Assembly: GCA_937876395.1 (NCBI GenBank)
Contig: CALEIM010000019.1
Location: 1-12,992 of the forward strand
Origin: an uncultured Wenzhouxiangella sp.
GTDB lineage: Bacteria; Pseudomonadota; Gammaproteobacteria; Xanthomonadales; Wenzhouxiangellaceae
Direction of reading: 5' to 3'
DNA length: 12,992 nucleotides
Of this stretch, positions 1-6,406 are shown piece after piece. How positions within the stretch are numbered: the first letter of the stretch is position 1; each line of letters starts with the position of its first letter. Made by a program: the position numbers and the translations under genes. Under the pieces are notes generated by a model. The model had not been told where the DNA came from and did not search any database. It saw only the letters and a list, made by a program, of their open reading frames with translations.

Positions 1-334
1 TGGAGGTGATCAGCGGCAGGTAGACACCGAGCACGCGGTGCAGCAGCGGAGCGGCATGGCGCATGTACAGCTCGGTGAGCTGGACCAGCGCGGCAATGAC
101 CAGGATGAAGCTGACAATGCGCAGGTAGTCCAGGCCGAGCGGAACCAGCAGCCACTCGGTGACCATGAAACTGGCCACCGAACTCAACGTCAGCACGAAA
201 GCGGTCGCCACGGACATGCCCACCGCGGTGGAAACGCTGCCGGATACTCCCAGAAAAGGGCACAGGCCAAGAAACTGGACGAGCACAAAATTGTTGACCA
301 GCGCCGCCGAAATGACGATCAGGGCCAGATCCAT
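1..334 (-). CDS. rnfA: Rnf/Rsx electron transport complex subunit A (partial)
   Basis: Only the first 111 codons are present; the gene runs off the left edge. RnfA is an inner-membrane subunit of the Rnf (Rsx) complex, which couples electron transfer between NADH and ferredoxin-like carriers to ion movement; in E. coli the Rsx version helps reset SoxR. The translation begins MDLALIVISAALVNNFVLVQ and continues through FLGLCPFLGVS, a region closely matching RnfA/RsxA, including the conserved LVNNFVL and FLGLCPF stretches. Residues LYMRHAAPLLHRVLGVYLPL near the edge also match the family. It is strongly hydrophobic with several membrane segments. The ATG at 332-334 lies 13 bases after the metG stop, so it is probably read from the metG promoter. 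Family members are about 190 residues long, so roughly 60% is visible. The identification is confident; the rest of the rnf operon should lie to the left. Confidence 0.93.
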   Translation of the reverse strand, partial: MDLALIVISAALVNNFVLVQFLGLCPFLGVSGSVSTAVGMSVATAFVLTLSSVASFMVTEWLLVPLGLDYLRIVSFILVIAALVQLTELYMRHAAPLLHRVLGVYLPLITS

Positions 335-347
335 CGCGGTCGCTCTG

Positions 348-2372
348 CTATTTGATCCGCATGCCGGGCGTGGCCCCGCTGTCGGGCTCAATCAGCCAGG
401 GTCGTCCGCCTTCGTCGCTGGCGGCCAGCACCATGCCTTCTGAAACGCCAAAGCGCATCGTGCGCGGCTCCAGGTTGGCCACGACCACGGTCAGGCGGCC
501 GTCGAGCTCTGCCGGATCGTAGTGACCGCGCAGGCCGGCGAGCACCTGGCGGCGGCCCATGGCGCCCAGGTCCAGTTCCAGCCTGAGCAGTTTGTCCGCG
601 CCGTCGACGGTTTCGGCCTTGACGATGCGCGCAACGCGCAGATCGGTATTGAGAAAATCCTTGAACTGAATCATGCCTTCATTCTCCGCAGTCTTGCTTG
701 AGTCGCTGTCGTCAGGTGCTTCGCTTAAAGATTCTCCGCTGGCCTCGATCAGGGCATCAGTCTGTTTTACTTCAACGCGCTGCAGCAGCGGCTTGAACGG
801 CCCGATCGTATGGTCCAGCAGAGGCGTGTCGATCCGGCTGAAATCATCCAGGCGGGTGTTGAGAAATTTTGCCGCCTGATCCGCGGTGAGTGGAATCACC
901 GGTGATAGCCAGGTCATCAGCAGACGAAACAGGTTGAGTGCCTGGCTGCAGATGGCTACGATTTCGGTTTCGCGGCCTTCCAGCTTGGCCAGTTTCCAGG
1001 GCGCGCGCTCGTTGATATAGACGTTGGCCTCGTCGGCCAGGGCCATGATGCGGCGGATGGCGGCGTGGTAGTTGCGCCCCTCGAAGTCCGTGGTGATGGC
1101 CGGGTGGGCGGCCACGAAACGATCGTACAGCGCCGGGTCCGGCAGTTCAGCGGCCAGCCGGCCGCCGCCGAACTTGTGGATGAAGCCGGCCGAGCGGCTG
1201 GCGATATTGACCAGCTTGCCGACCAGGTCGGCGTTGACCCGGTAGCGAAAATCTTCAAAATTGAGGTCGATATCGGCCAGGCCCGAACCGAGTTTGGCAG
1301 CAAAGTAATAGCGCAGGTAATCCGGGTGCAGGTGCTCAAGCCAGGTGCGCGCCATGATGAAGGTGCCGCGCGACTTCGACATTTTGGTGCCGTTGACGGT
1401 CAAGAATCCGTGCGCGTAAACCCCGGTCGGACGCATCAGGCCCGCGCCTTCCAGCATGGCCGGCCAGAACAGGCAATGGAAATAGATGATGTCCTTGCCG
1501 ATGAAATGGTGCATTTCGGCGTCAGATTCAGGCTTGAGCCACTCCTCGAAGTCCAGGCCGCGCTCCTCGCACACCTCCTGGAAACTGGCCAGATAGCCGA
1601 CCGGCGCATCCATCCAGACGTAGAAAAACTTGTCGTCGGTGTTCGGAATGCGGAAGCCGAAATAAGGCTTGTCGCGGGTCACATCCCAGTCGCGCAGGCC
1701 GTCGGCAAACCACTCTTCGAGCTTGTTGGCCACCTCGTCCTGAAGCGTGCCCGAGCGGATCCACTGTTTCAAGCTGTCGCTGAAGGCGGACAGGGTGACG
1801 AAGTAGTGTTCGGTTTTGCGCATCACCGGCGTGGTTCCGGAAACGGCCGAACGCGGCTCGATCAGCTCGGTCGGATCGTAGGTTGCGCCACAGACTTCGC
1901 AGGAATCGCCGTACTGGTCCTTGGCGCCGCAGCGCGGACAGTCGCCCTTGATGAAGCGGTCGGGTAGAAACATTTCACGGCGGGTGTCGAAATACTGCTC
2001 AATGGTTTCGGTGCGCACCGCACCGCCCGCCTTGAGAGCCGACCAGATACGTTCGACCAGCAGCCGGTTGGTCTCGCTGTGGGTTGACGAAAAATTGTCA
2101 AAAGACAGCGCAAAGTCCTTGAAATCTCTCAGGTGTTCGGCGTGCATGCGCTCGATCAATGCTTCTGGGCTGATGCCTTCCTTTTCGGCGCGCAGCATGA
2201 TCGGCGTGCCGTGGGCGTCGTCGGCCCAGGCAAACACGACCTCGTGCCCGGCGGCGCGCTGGAAGCGTGCCCAGATGTCGGTCTGGATGTACTCCAGCAT
2301 GTGGCCCATGTGAATCGAGCCATTGGCATAGGGCAGGGCAGCGGTGACCAGGATGCGACGCTTTTTGGTCAT
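348..2372 (-). CDS. metG: Methionyl-tRNA synthetase (MetRS)
   Basis: This class I aminoacyl-tRNA synthetase charges tRNA-Met with methionine in the cytoplasm, using ATP. The 674-residue product starts MTKKRRILVTAALPYANG. The HIGH signature is HMGH at residues 21-24. The KMSKS loop is present exactly, in GTKMSKSRGT. A four-cysteine zinc knob (CPRCG, then CEVCG) marks the E. coli-type enzyme. The C-terminal part (from about IQFKDFLNTDLRVARIVKAE) is the EMAP/Trbp111-like tRNA-binding dimerisation domain. Length and domain order are normal. The frame is open 33 codons further upstream to 2471, but that extension lacks family similarity and would include the candidate promoter, so the ATG at 2370-2372 is preferred although no strong ribosome-binding site precedes it. 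rnfA follows closely on the same strand and mrp is divergent. Confidence 0.97.
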   Translation of the reverse strand: MTKKRRILVTAALPYANGSIHMGHMLEYIQTDIWARFQRAAGHEVVFAWADDAHGTPIMLRAEKEGISPEALIERMHAEHLRDFKDFALSFDNFSSTHSETNRLLVERIWSALKAGGAVRTETIEQYFDTRREMFLPDRFIKGDCPRCGAKDQYGDSCEVCGATYDPTELIEPRSAVSGTTPVMRKTEHYFVTLSAFSDSLKQWIRSGTLQDEVANKLEEWFADGLRDWDVTRDKPYFGFRIPNTDDKFFYVWMDAPVGYLASFQEVCEERGLDFEEWLKPESDAEMHHFIGKDIIYFHCLFWPAMLEGAGLMRPTGVYAHGFLTVNGTKMSKSRGTFIMARTWLEHLHPDYLRYYFAAKLGSGLADIDLNFEDFRYRVNADLVGKLVNIASRSAGFIHKFGGGRLAAELPDPALYDRFVAAHPAITTDFEGRNYHAAIRRIMALADEANVYINERAPWKLAKLEGRETEIVAICSQALNLFRLLMTWLSPVIPLTADQAAKFLNTRLDDFSRIDTPLLDHTIGPFKPLLQRVEVKQTDALIEASGESLSEAPDDSDSSKTAENEGMIQFKDFLNTDLRVARIVKAETVDGADKLLRLELDLGAMGRRQVLAGLRGHYDPAELDGRLTVVVANLEPRTMRFGVSEGMVLAASDEGGRPWLIEPDSGATPGMRIK

Positions 2373-2412
2373 GGTGTCGAAAAATGCTTGTTGGCTGTGA
2401 AGGTAACGCTCA

Positions 2413-2441
2413 ATTATCGCACGGCCGCAGCGCGCTTTAAG
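2413..2441 (-). promoter_or_regulatory. Candidate metG promoter with extended -10
   Basis: On the minus strand the sequence TGCGATAAT (GATAAT at 2413-2418, TG two bases upstream) reads as an extended -10 element. The matching -35 area around 2436-2441 (CTTAAA) is poor, which an extended -10 can compensate. It lies 40 bases upstream of the metG ATG, giving an inferred leader of about 34 bases. The same 10-mer GTGCGATAAT occurs upstream of dcd. This is inferred from consensus only. Confidence 0.45.
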
Positions 2442-2457
2442 GGGAAGACAATGGAGG

Positions 2458-2553
2458 GCAACGGAAGGCAACGGTTTACGGATTACGGTCCGCGGTGAAA
2501 CGGGGTGGCGGTGGATCCCCGTAAACCGTCCGCCGTAAATCGTAAACCGTCAA
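2458..2553. repeat. Two facing arrays of degenerate 7-base units
   Basis: Read on the plus strand, 2468-2495 is four 7-base units (GCAACGG, TTTACGG, ATTACGG, TCCGCGG), with an additional GCAACGG at 2458-2464. After a 23-base spacer, 2519-2553 is five units in the opposite sense (CCGTAAA, CCGTCCG, CCGTAAA, TCGTAAA, CCGTCAA). TTTACGG is the reverse complement of CCGTAAA, so the arrays can pair: 2471-2481 matches 2519-2529 perfectly over 11 bases, and 2471-2488 matches 2533-2550 at 16 of 18. The repeat fills most of the non-coding space between the divergent metG and mrp genes. The function is unknown. Confidence 0.8.
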
Positions 2554-2608
2554 CCGACTCGGATTGGGTACACTATTGGTCCTGATTCAACGACCCGCTT
2601 TTTTGAAC

Positions 2609-3682
2609 ATGCAAATCGACGATCTCAAAGCCGCCGTTGGCGCCATTGAAGACCCGCATACCGGCCGCCCGCTGGGCGATGCAGTGCGTGCAGCCGCGCT
2701 CAATGAGCGCCGCGCGGCCGTTGATATTCGACTGGCCTATCCAGCCGCCGGCTGGCGCGAGGAGCTGGTCAAGCTGATCGAAACGCGCCTGCGTGCCAGC
2801 GGCGAAATTGATGCGGTCACCGTCGATCTGGACTGGCAGATTCCCCAGCACGCCGTCCAGGGCGGGCTCGATCCCGTCGAGGGCGTGCGCAATATCATTG
2901 CCGTGGCTTCGGGCAAGGGTGGGGTGGGCAAATCCACCGTCAGCGCCAACCTGGCCCTGGCCCTGCAGGCCGAAGGCGCGCGCGTTGGCGTGCTCGACGC
3001 CGATATTTATGGCCCCAGCCAGCCGCGCATGCTGGGCCTGAGCGGCAAGCCGGAAACGACTGATACGCGACGCATCCGGCCGATGATCGCCCACGGCCTG
3101 CAGGTGATGAGTATCGGCGTGCTGGTCGACAGTGATCAGGCGATGATCTGGCGCGGTCCGATGGCAACCCAGGCGCTGCAACAGATGCTGTCAGAAACGC
3201 TTTGGGAAGGGCTTGATTACCTGATTATTGACCTGCCGCCGGGCACCGGCGATATCCAGCTCACGCTGGCCCAGCGCATCCCGGTCGCCGGGGCCGTGAC
3301 CGTCACCACGCCGCAGGAAGTTGCGGTAGATGATGTGCGCCGTGCGGTGACCATGTTTGCCAAAGTGCGTGTGCCGGTGCTCGGCGTAATCGAAAACATG
3401 AGCACCCACCGCTGCTCGAACTGCGGTCATGAAGATGCCATTTTCGGCTCCGGGGGCGGTGAGCGCATCGCCCGCGAAGCCGGCGTTCCGGCGCTCGGTC
3501 AGCTTCCGCTGGAATCTGCGCTCGGGCGCAGCACCGAGGAAGGCACGCCGATGGTCGCCGCCGACCCTGCGCACCCGACCTCGTTACGTTTTCGCGAGAT
3601 TGCCCGCCGCGTGGCCGGGCGTCTGTCAACCCAGTCGCGTGAGGCGAAAATCCGCATGCCAAAGATTCGGATTACTGAATAA
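2609..3682 (+). CDS. mrp: Iron-sulfur cluster carrier protein, Mrp/ApbC family ATPase
   Basis: Mrp/ApbC/NBP35-type proteins bind and transfer Fe-S clusters in the cytoplasm in an ATP-dependent way. The 357-residue product has an N-terminal MIP18/FSCA-like domain (residues 1 to about 85), then a ParA/MinD-type P-loop domain. The deviant Walker A motif GKGGVGKS is at residues 102-109, followed by DADIYGPSQPRMLG. The cluster-binding CxxC pair is C269 and C272 (RCSNCGHEDAIFGSGGG). The ATG at 2609 (MQIDDLKAAVG) gives the normal family length. A TTG at 2564 in the same frame would add 15 residues without similarity. No clear Shine-Dalgarno sequence is visible. The gene is divergent from metG and convergent with dcd; mrp next to metG is a common gammaproteobacterial arrangement. 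Confidence 0.95.
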   Translation: MQIDDLKAAVGAIEDPHTGRPLGDAVRAAALNERRAAVDIRLAYPAAGWREELVKLIETRLRASGEIDAVTVDLDWQIPQHAVQGGLDPVEGVRNIIAVASGKGGVGKSTVSANLALALQAEGARVGVLDADIYGPSQPRMLGLSGKPETTDTRRIRPMIAHGLQVMSIGVLVDSDQAMIWRGPMATQALQQMLSETLWEGLDYLIIDLPPGTGDIQLTLAQRIPVAGAVTVTTPQEVAVDDVRRAVTMFAKVRVPVLGVIENMSTHRCSNCGHEDAIFGSGGGERIAREAGVPALGQLPLESALGRSTEEGTPMVAADPAHPTSLRFREIARRVAGRLSTQSREAKIRMPKIRITE

Positions 3683-3696
3683 AGGCTTTAAGTCCG

Positions 3697-4266
3697 TCAG
3701 GTTTTCGGCAGGGTAACGCCGCGCTGGCCCATGTATTTTCCAGCGCGATCCGCGTAGCTGGTTTCACAGACCTCGTCGGATTCCAGGAACAGAAACTGGG
3801 CCACGCCTTCATTGGCATAGATCTTGGCTGGCAGCGGGGTGGTGTTGGAAAACTCCAGGGTGACGTGGCCTTCCCACTCCGGCTCCAGCGGGGTGACGTT
3901 GACGATAATGCCGCAGCGCGCATAGGTTGATTTGCCCAGGCAGATGGTCAGCACACTGCGCGGAATACGGAAGTATTCGACCGTGCGCGCCAGGGCGAAG
4001 GAGTTGGGCGGGATGATGCAGACATCGCCGGTGAAATCCACGAAGCTGCGATCATCGAAGTGCTTGGGATCAACGATCGCGGTGTTGATGTTGGTGAAAA
4101 TCTTGAATTCATTCGCGCAGCGCCCGTCGTAGCCGTAGCTGGATGTGCCGTATGAAATCTGTTTCTCGCCCGAGTCAGACTGCCGGATCTGACCGGGCTC
4201 GAAGGGTTCGATCATACCGTGCTGCTCGGCCATTTGGCGAATCCAGCGGTCGGATTTGATACTCAT
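3697..4266 (-). CDS. dcd: dCTP deaminase
   Basis: This enzyme deaminates dCTP to dUTP, the main route to dUMP for thymidylate synthesis in many gammaproteobacteria. The 189-residue product contains SSYGYDGRCANEF, a GKSTYARCG substrate-loop motif (residues 111-119) and WEGHVTLEFSN, whose Glu138 corresponds to the catalytic Glu138 of E. coli Dcd. The sequence is of the longer Pseudomonas-like type rather than close to E. coli Dcd. Nothing suggests the bifunctional DCD-DUT form, though motifs alone cannot fully exclude it. The ATG at 4264-4266 is the only good start; a GGAG lies about 14 bases upstream, which is a weak ribosome-binding site. The stop is 14 bases from the convergent mrp stop, and no hairpin-plus-T terminator is visible between them. 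Confidence 0.95.
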   Translation of the reverse strand: MSIKSDRWIRQMAEQHGMIEPFEPGQIRQSDSGEKQISYGTSSYGYDGRCANEFKIFTNINTAIVDPKHFDDRSFVDFTGDVCIIPPNSFALARTVEYFRIPRSVLTICLGKSTYARCGIIVNVTPLEPEWEGHVTLEFSNTTPLPAKIYANEGVAQFLFLESDEVCETSYADRAGKYMGQRGVTLPKT

Positions 4267-4298
4267 GCTTGTTTGGCTGACTCCGTTGCAAGCGCGCG

Positions 4299-4307
4299 AT
4301 TATCGCA
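4299..4307 (-). promoter_or_regulatory. Candidate dcd promoter, extended -10 inside a near-palindrome
   Basis: On the minus strand TGCGATAAT (GATAAT at 4299-4304) forms an extended -10 element 32 bases upstream of the dcd ATG. It lies within an imperfect palindrome at 4292-4310 (arms match at 8 of 9 positions around base 4301), so an operator is possible. The -35 position would fall in the 8-base repeat and is a poor match. This is a consensus-based inference. Confidence 0.45.
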
Positions 4308-4309
4308 CG

Positions 4310-4349
4310 CATTGGGCTTTTGGTTGGTTGGTCGTTTGGTCTTTTGGAC
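4310..4349. repeat. Five tandem degenerate 8-base units
   Basis: On the plus strand the units are CATTGGGC, TTTTGGTT, GGTTGGTC, GTTTGGTC and TTTTGGAC, with a rough consensus nTTTGGTC (GACCAAAn on the other strand). They fill the gap between the stop of the DegS-like gene (4351) and the dcd promoter. The array is short and degenerate, and its low-complexity GT-rich composition differs from the surrounding coding DNA. The function is unknown; it may affect dcd transcription or mark the end of the protease transcript. Confidence 0.65.
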
Positions 4350-4350
4350 T

Positions 4351-5445
4351 TCAGCTTTGTGGTGGGGGTTGCTGGACCAGTTTGACGCTGGTTGTAAATA
4401 GCTGATTGCCGCGCAGGATTTCCAGCTCCAGCTCGTGCCCCGGGCGGTGGTTGACGGCACGCTGCATCAGCTCGCGGGCGCTGCGTACGGCCTCACCGTC
4501 GGCGCTGAGCAGGATGTCGCCGGGCTGAATGCCGGCGCGCCAGGCCGGGCCGCCGCGATGAACCTGGCTGACCCGCGCGCCCGGCTGGAGGGTCTGATCA
4601 CTCGATAGCTGCAGGCTGACGTCGCTGAGTTCGGCGCCCAGCCAGCTCCTCACGACCCGGCCGTATTCGAGGATTTCATCACTCACCCGCCGAACGACGG
4701 CAACGGGAATGGCGAAGGAGATTCCCTGCGCGCCGGTTTCCTGGCCCATCGAGGCCGAGTTGATTCCGACCACCTCGCCGCGCGGATTGATCAGCGCACC
4801 GCCAGAGTTTCCGGCGTTGATCGCCGCATCGGTCTGGATGAAATCCTCATACGAGGCCAGCGCAAGATGGCCGCGGCCGGTGGCGCTGACAATGCCCATG
4901 GTGACCGTGTGGCTGAGTCCGAAGGCGTTGCCGATTGCCAGCACCACATCGCCGGTGCGCAGCTTGTCGTCGTCGGCCAGTGCGGCTACCGGCAGATTTT
5001 CCAGGTCGATGCGCAGCAGGGCCAGATCGCTGGCCGGATCGGCGCCGACCACCTGTGCGTTGGCGACCCGGCCATCCCACAGCGCCACCAGAATATCGTC
5101 GACGCCGGCAATCACGTGCTGGGTGGTCAGAATCAGACCATCGGTGGAAACAATCACGCCAGAGCCCAGGCCACGCCGCGGTCGAGTGACCATGCGGTCG
5201 CGGTAGATTGCGTTGAACAGCGGGTCGCTGAACTCCAGCCCAAGCGGCTCGGTGACCAGCGTTCGGGTGTACACGCTGACCACCGCCGGCGCGGTCCGGT
5301 TGACTGCCTCGGCATAGCTGACCGTCTGCGGCTCGCTGTTGGGCTGCCAGGCCGGAAGCAAATTCGGCATGAACCAGACCAATAAAAACGCAACGGCCAG
5401 ACCGATCACCACAAATTGAACGGCAAAATGAATGATCCGGGTCAT
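4351..5445 (-). CDS. DegS/AlgW-type membrane-anchored periplasmic serine protease
   Basis: This HtrA-family protease is of the kind that senses misfolded outer-membrane proteins and starts cleavage of an RseA/MucA-type anti-sigma factor. The 364-residue product has one N-terminal membrane anchor (about residues 5-30) with no cleavage site apparent, a trypsin-like domain with His110 (TTQHVIAG), Asp140 (ASDLALLRI) and Ser214 (NAGNSGGAL), and a single C-terminal PDZ domain from about residue 268. One PDZ plus an anchor fits DegS/AlgW rather than DegP, which has two PDZ domains. The frame is open a further 33 codons to 5544, but that stretch contains a perfect -10 hexamer and lacks a signal-like sequence, so the ATG at 5443-5445 is chosen. 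The gene is divergent from petA. DegS or AlgW would both be acceptable names. Confidence 0.93.
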   Translation of the reverse strand: MTRIIHFAVQFVVIGLAVAFLLVWFMPNLLPAWQPNSEPQTVSYAEAVNRTAPAVVSVYTRTLVTEPLGLEFSDPLFNAIYRDRMVTRPRRGLGSGVIVSTDGLILTTQHVIAGVDDILVALWDGRVANAQVVGADPASDLALLRIDLENLPVAALADDDKLRTGDVVLAIGNAFGLSHTVTMGIVSATGRGHLALASYEDFIQTDAAINAGNSGGALINPRGEVVGINSASMGQETGAQGISFAIPVAVVRRVSDEILEYGRVVRSWLGAELSDVSLQLSSDQTLQPGARVSQVHRGGPAWRAGIQPGDILLSADGEAVRSARELMQRAVNHRPGHELELEILRGNQLFTTSVKLVQQPPPQS

Positions 5446-5487
5446 GGAGTTTGGGCCGACGGCTGTGCCAAGATTGAAACGGAATTC

Positions 5488-5493
5488 ATTATA
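5488..5493 (-). promoter_or_regulatory. -10 element of the DegS-like protease gene
   Basis: A perfect TATAAT on the minus strand lies 42 bases upstream of the chosen ATG. No good TTGACA-like hexamer sits 16-18 bases further upstream (CGGTTA at 5511-5516 is the nearest), so the -35 is weak or an activator may be needed. Its position supports the downstream start at 5445. Confidence 0.5.
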
Positions 5494-5598
5494 GTGGGGA
5501 GATTGTCCGCTAACCGAGCACTGAATCCGCCGCGGAACCGCCAAATACTCGCTAAAAGTGCAATTTTTCGCCTCTCGGGGCAGGATAGCGGTCTGGAA

Positions 5599-5628
5599 TT
5601 GAGTATTTACTTAATTTTTCGCTAAAAT
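5599..5628 (+). promoter_or_regulatory. Probable petABC promoter
   Basis: TTGAGT (5599-5604) and TAAAAT (5623-5628) are separated by 18 bases and resemble a sigma-70 promoter. The area is AT-rich compared with the surrounding DNA. Transcription would start near 5635, leaving a leader of about 145 bases before petA. The GAGTATTT that overlaps the -35 (5601-5608) has an inverted copy, AAATACTC, at 5543-5550, which could be a paired regulator site. Confidence 0.6.
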
Positions 5629-5634
5629 AGGCGG

Positions 5635-5780
5635 CTGATCGCTTTTTTGTTTGATGGAGATTCGGCAGCCGCGGTCAAGCCCGGCCAAAAGTCCGGGTTT
5701 CGGGTCGTGTCGTTGAACGAGATGCTTTAAGGGCTTCGTTGTGGCGGCGTTTGCAAGGTTCTTGTCATCGGGAGTGTTTC
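5635..5780 (+). promoter_or_regulatory. Long petABC leader with possible 20-codon ORF
   Basis: The inferred untranslated leader of petA is about 145 bases. It holds a T6 run (5643-5648), short self-complementary pieces (CCCGG/CCGGG around 5679-5698; AACGA/TCGTT around 5715-5740) and an ATG at 5654 that opens a 20-codon frame ending at TGA 5714-5716. That small frame has no Shine-Dalgarno sequence and is unlikely to be a strong gene. The leader may be regulatory, but no known riboswitch was recognised. Confidence 0.3.
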
Positions 5781-6404
5781 ATGTCGGAAACAGATTTGCT
5801 TGCCTCCATCCAGCCGCCGGAAAATCCCGGCCGCAGGCGCATGCTGACCTGGACGACTGGCGTCGTTGGCGCGGTCGGCGCGGGATTCGCACTGTGGCCC
5901 TTCGCCGCCTCATGGAAGCCGAGCGCGAAAGCGCATCTGATCGGAGCTCCGGTCGAGGTGCGGGTCAGTGTCATTGAACCGGGGCAAATGCACCGGGTCC
6001 AGTGGCGCGGTCAGACCATTGGCATCATGCGCCGCACTCCGCGCATGCTCGAAGATCTGGCCCGGCTCAACGAAAAGATGGCCGACCCGGATTCTGACGT
6101 TGCCAGCCAGCAGCCGGAATATGCCCAGAATGTGCATCGCTCGATTCGCCCCGAGTACCTGGTTGCCAATATTCACTGCACCCATCTGGGCTGTATTCCC
6201 CAGATATTGCCGGAGGTCGAGGCCCAGCCTTTTGATGCCGAATGGCGCGGCGGCTTTTTCTGCCCCTGCCATCTGTCGCGCTTTGACCTGGCCGGCCGGG
6301 TTTACAGCGGGGTTCCGGCCCAGCTCAATCTGCTGATTCCGCCGTACCATTTCATTGACGACGACACCATCCTGATCGGTGTCGGCCCTGAAGGAGCAGC
6401 GTGA
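5781..6404 (+). CDS. petA: Ubiquinol-cytochrome c reductase Rieske iron-sulfur subunit
   Basis: This is the [2Fe-2S] subunit of cytochrome bc1 (complex III), passing one electron from ubiquinol to cytochrome c1 on the periplasmic side. The 207-residue product has an N-terminal twin-arginine-like stretch (GRRRML, residues 17-22) and one membrane anchor (about 23-44), followed by the Rieske domain. Cluster box 1 is CTHLGC (133-138). Box 2 is CPCHLS (161-166), so the ligands C133, H135, C161 and H164 and the disulfide cysteines C138 and C163 are all present. However, the almost invariant Gly after the second His is Leu165. The ATG at 5781 has a good ribosome-binding site (GGGAG at 5770-5774, 6-base spacing). 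It is the first gene of petABC. Confidence 0.96.
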   Translation: MSETDLLASIQPPENPGRRRMLTWTTGVVGAVGAGFALWPFAASWKPSAKAHLIGAPVEVRVSVIEPGQMHRVQWRGQTIGIMRRTPRMLEDLARLNEKMADPDSDVASQQPEYAQNVHRSIRPEYLVANIHCTHLGCIPQILPEVEAQPFDAEWRGGFFCPCHLSRFDLAGRVYSGVPAQLNLLIPPYHFIDDDTILIGVGPEGAA

Positions 6405-6406
6405 CC

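Noticed and set aside
1065..1967. A 300-codon open frame on the plus strand opposite metG
   Set aside because: It is entirely antisense to a well-conserved MetRS gene, its composition follows the complementary codons, and no protein family is recognisable.
2373..2471. N-terminal extension of MetRS by 33 codons
   Set aside because: The canonical MetRS start is MTKKRRILVT at 2372, and the extension covers the likely promoter.
2458..2553. CRISPR array or attachment site in the metG/mrp gap
   Set aside because: Units are only 7 bases with no unique spacers, there are no cas genes, and neither an integrase nor a tRNA is nearby.
5446..5544. N-terminal extension of the DegS-like protease by 33 codons
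   Set aside because: The stretch contains a perfect TATAAT promoter element, has no family similarity, and would put a polar segment before the membrane anchor.
5416..5625. A 69-codon plus-strand frame upstream of petA
   Set aside because: It overlaps the protease start and both promoters, lacks a ribosome-binding site, and matches no known family.
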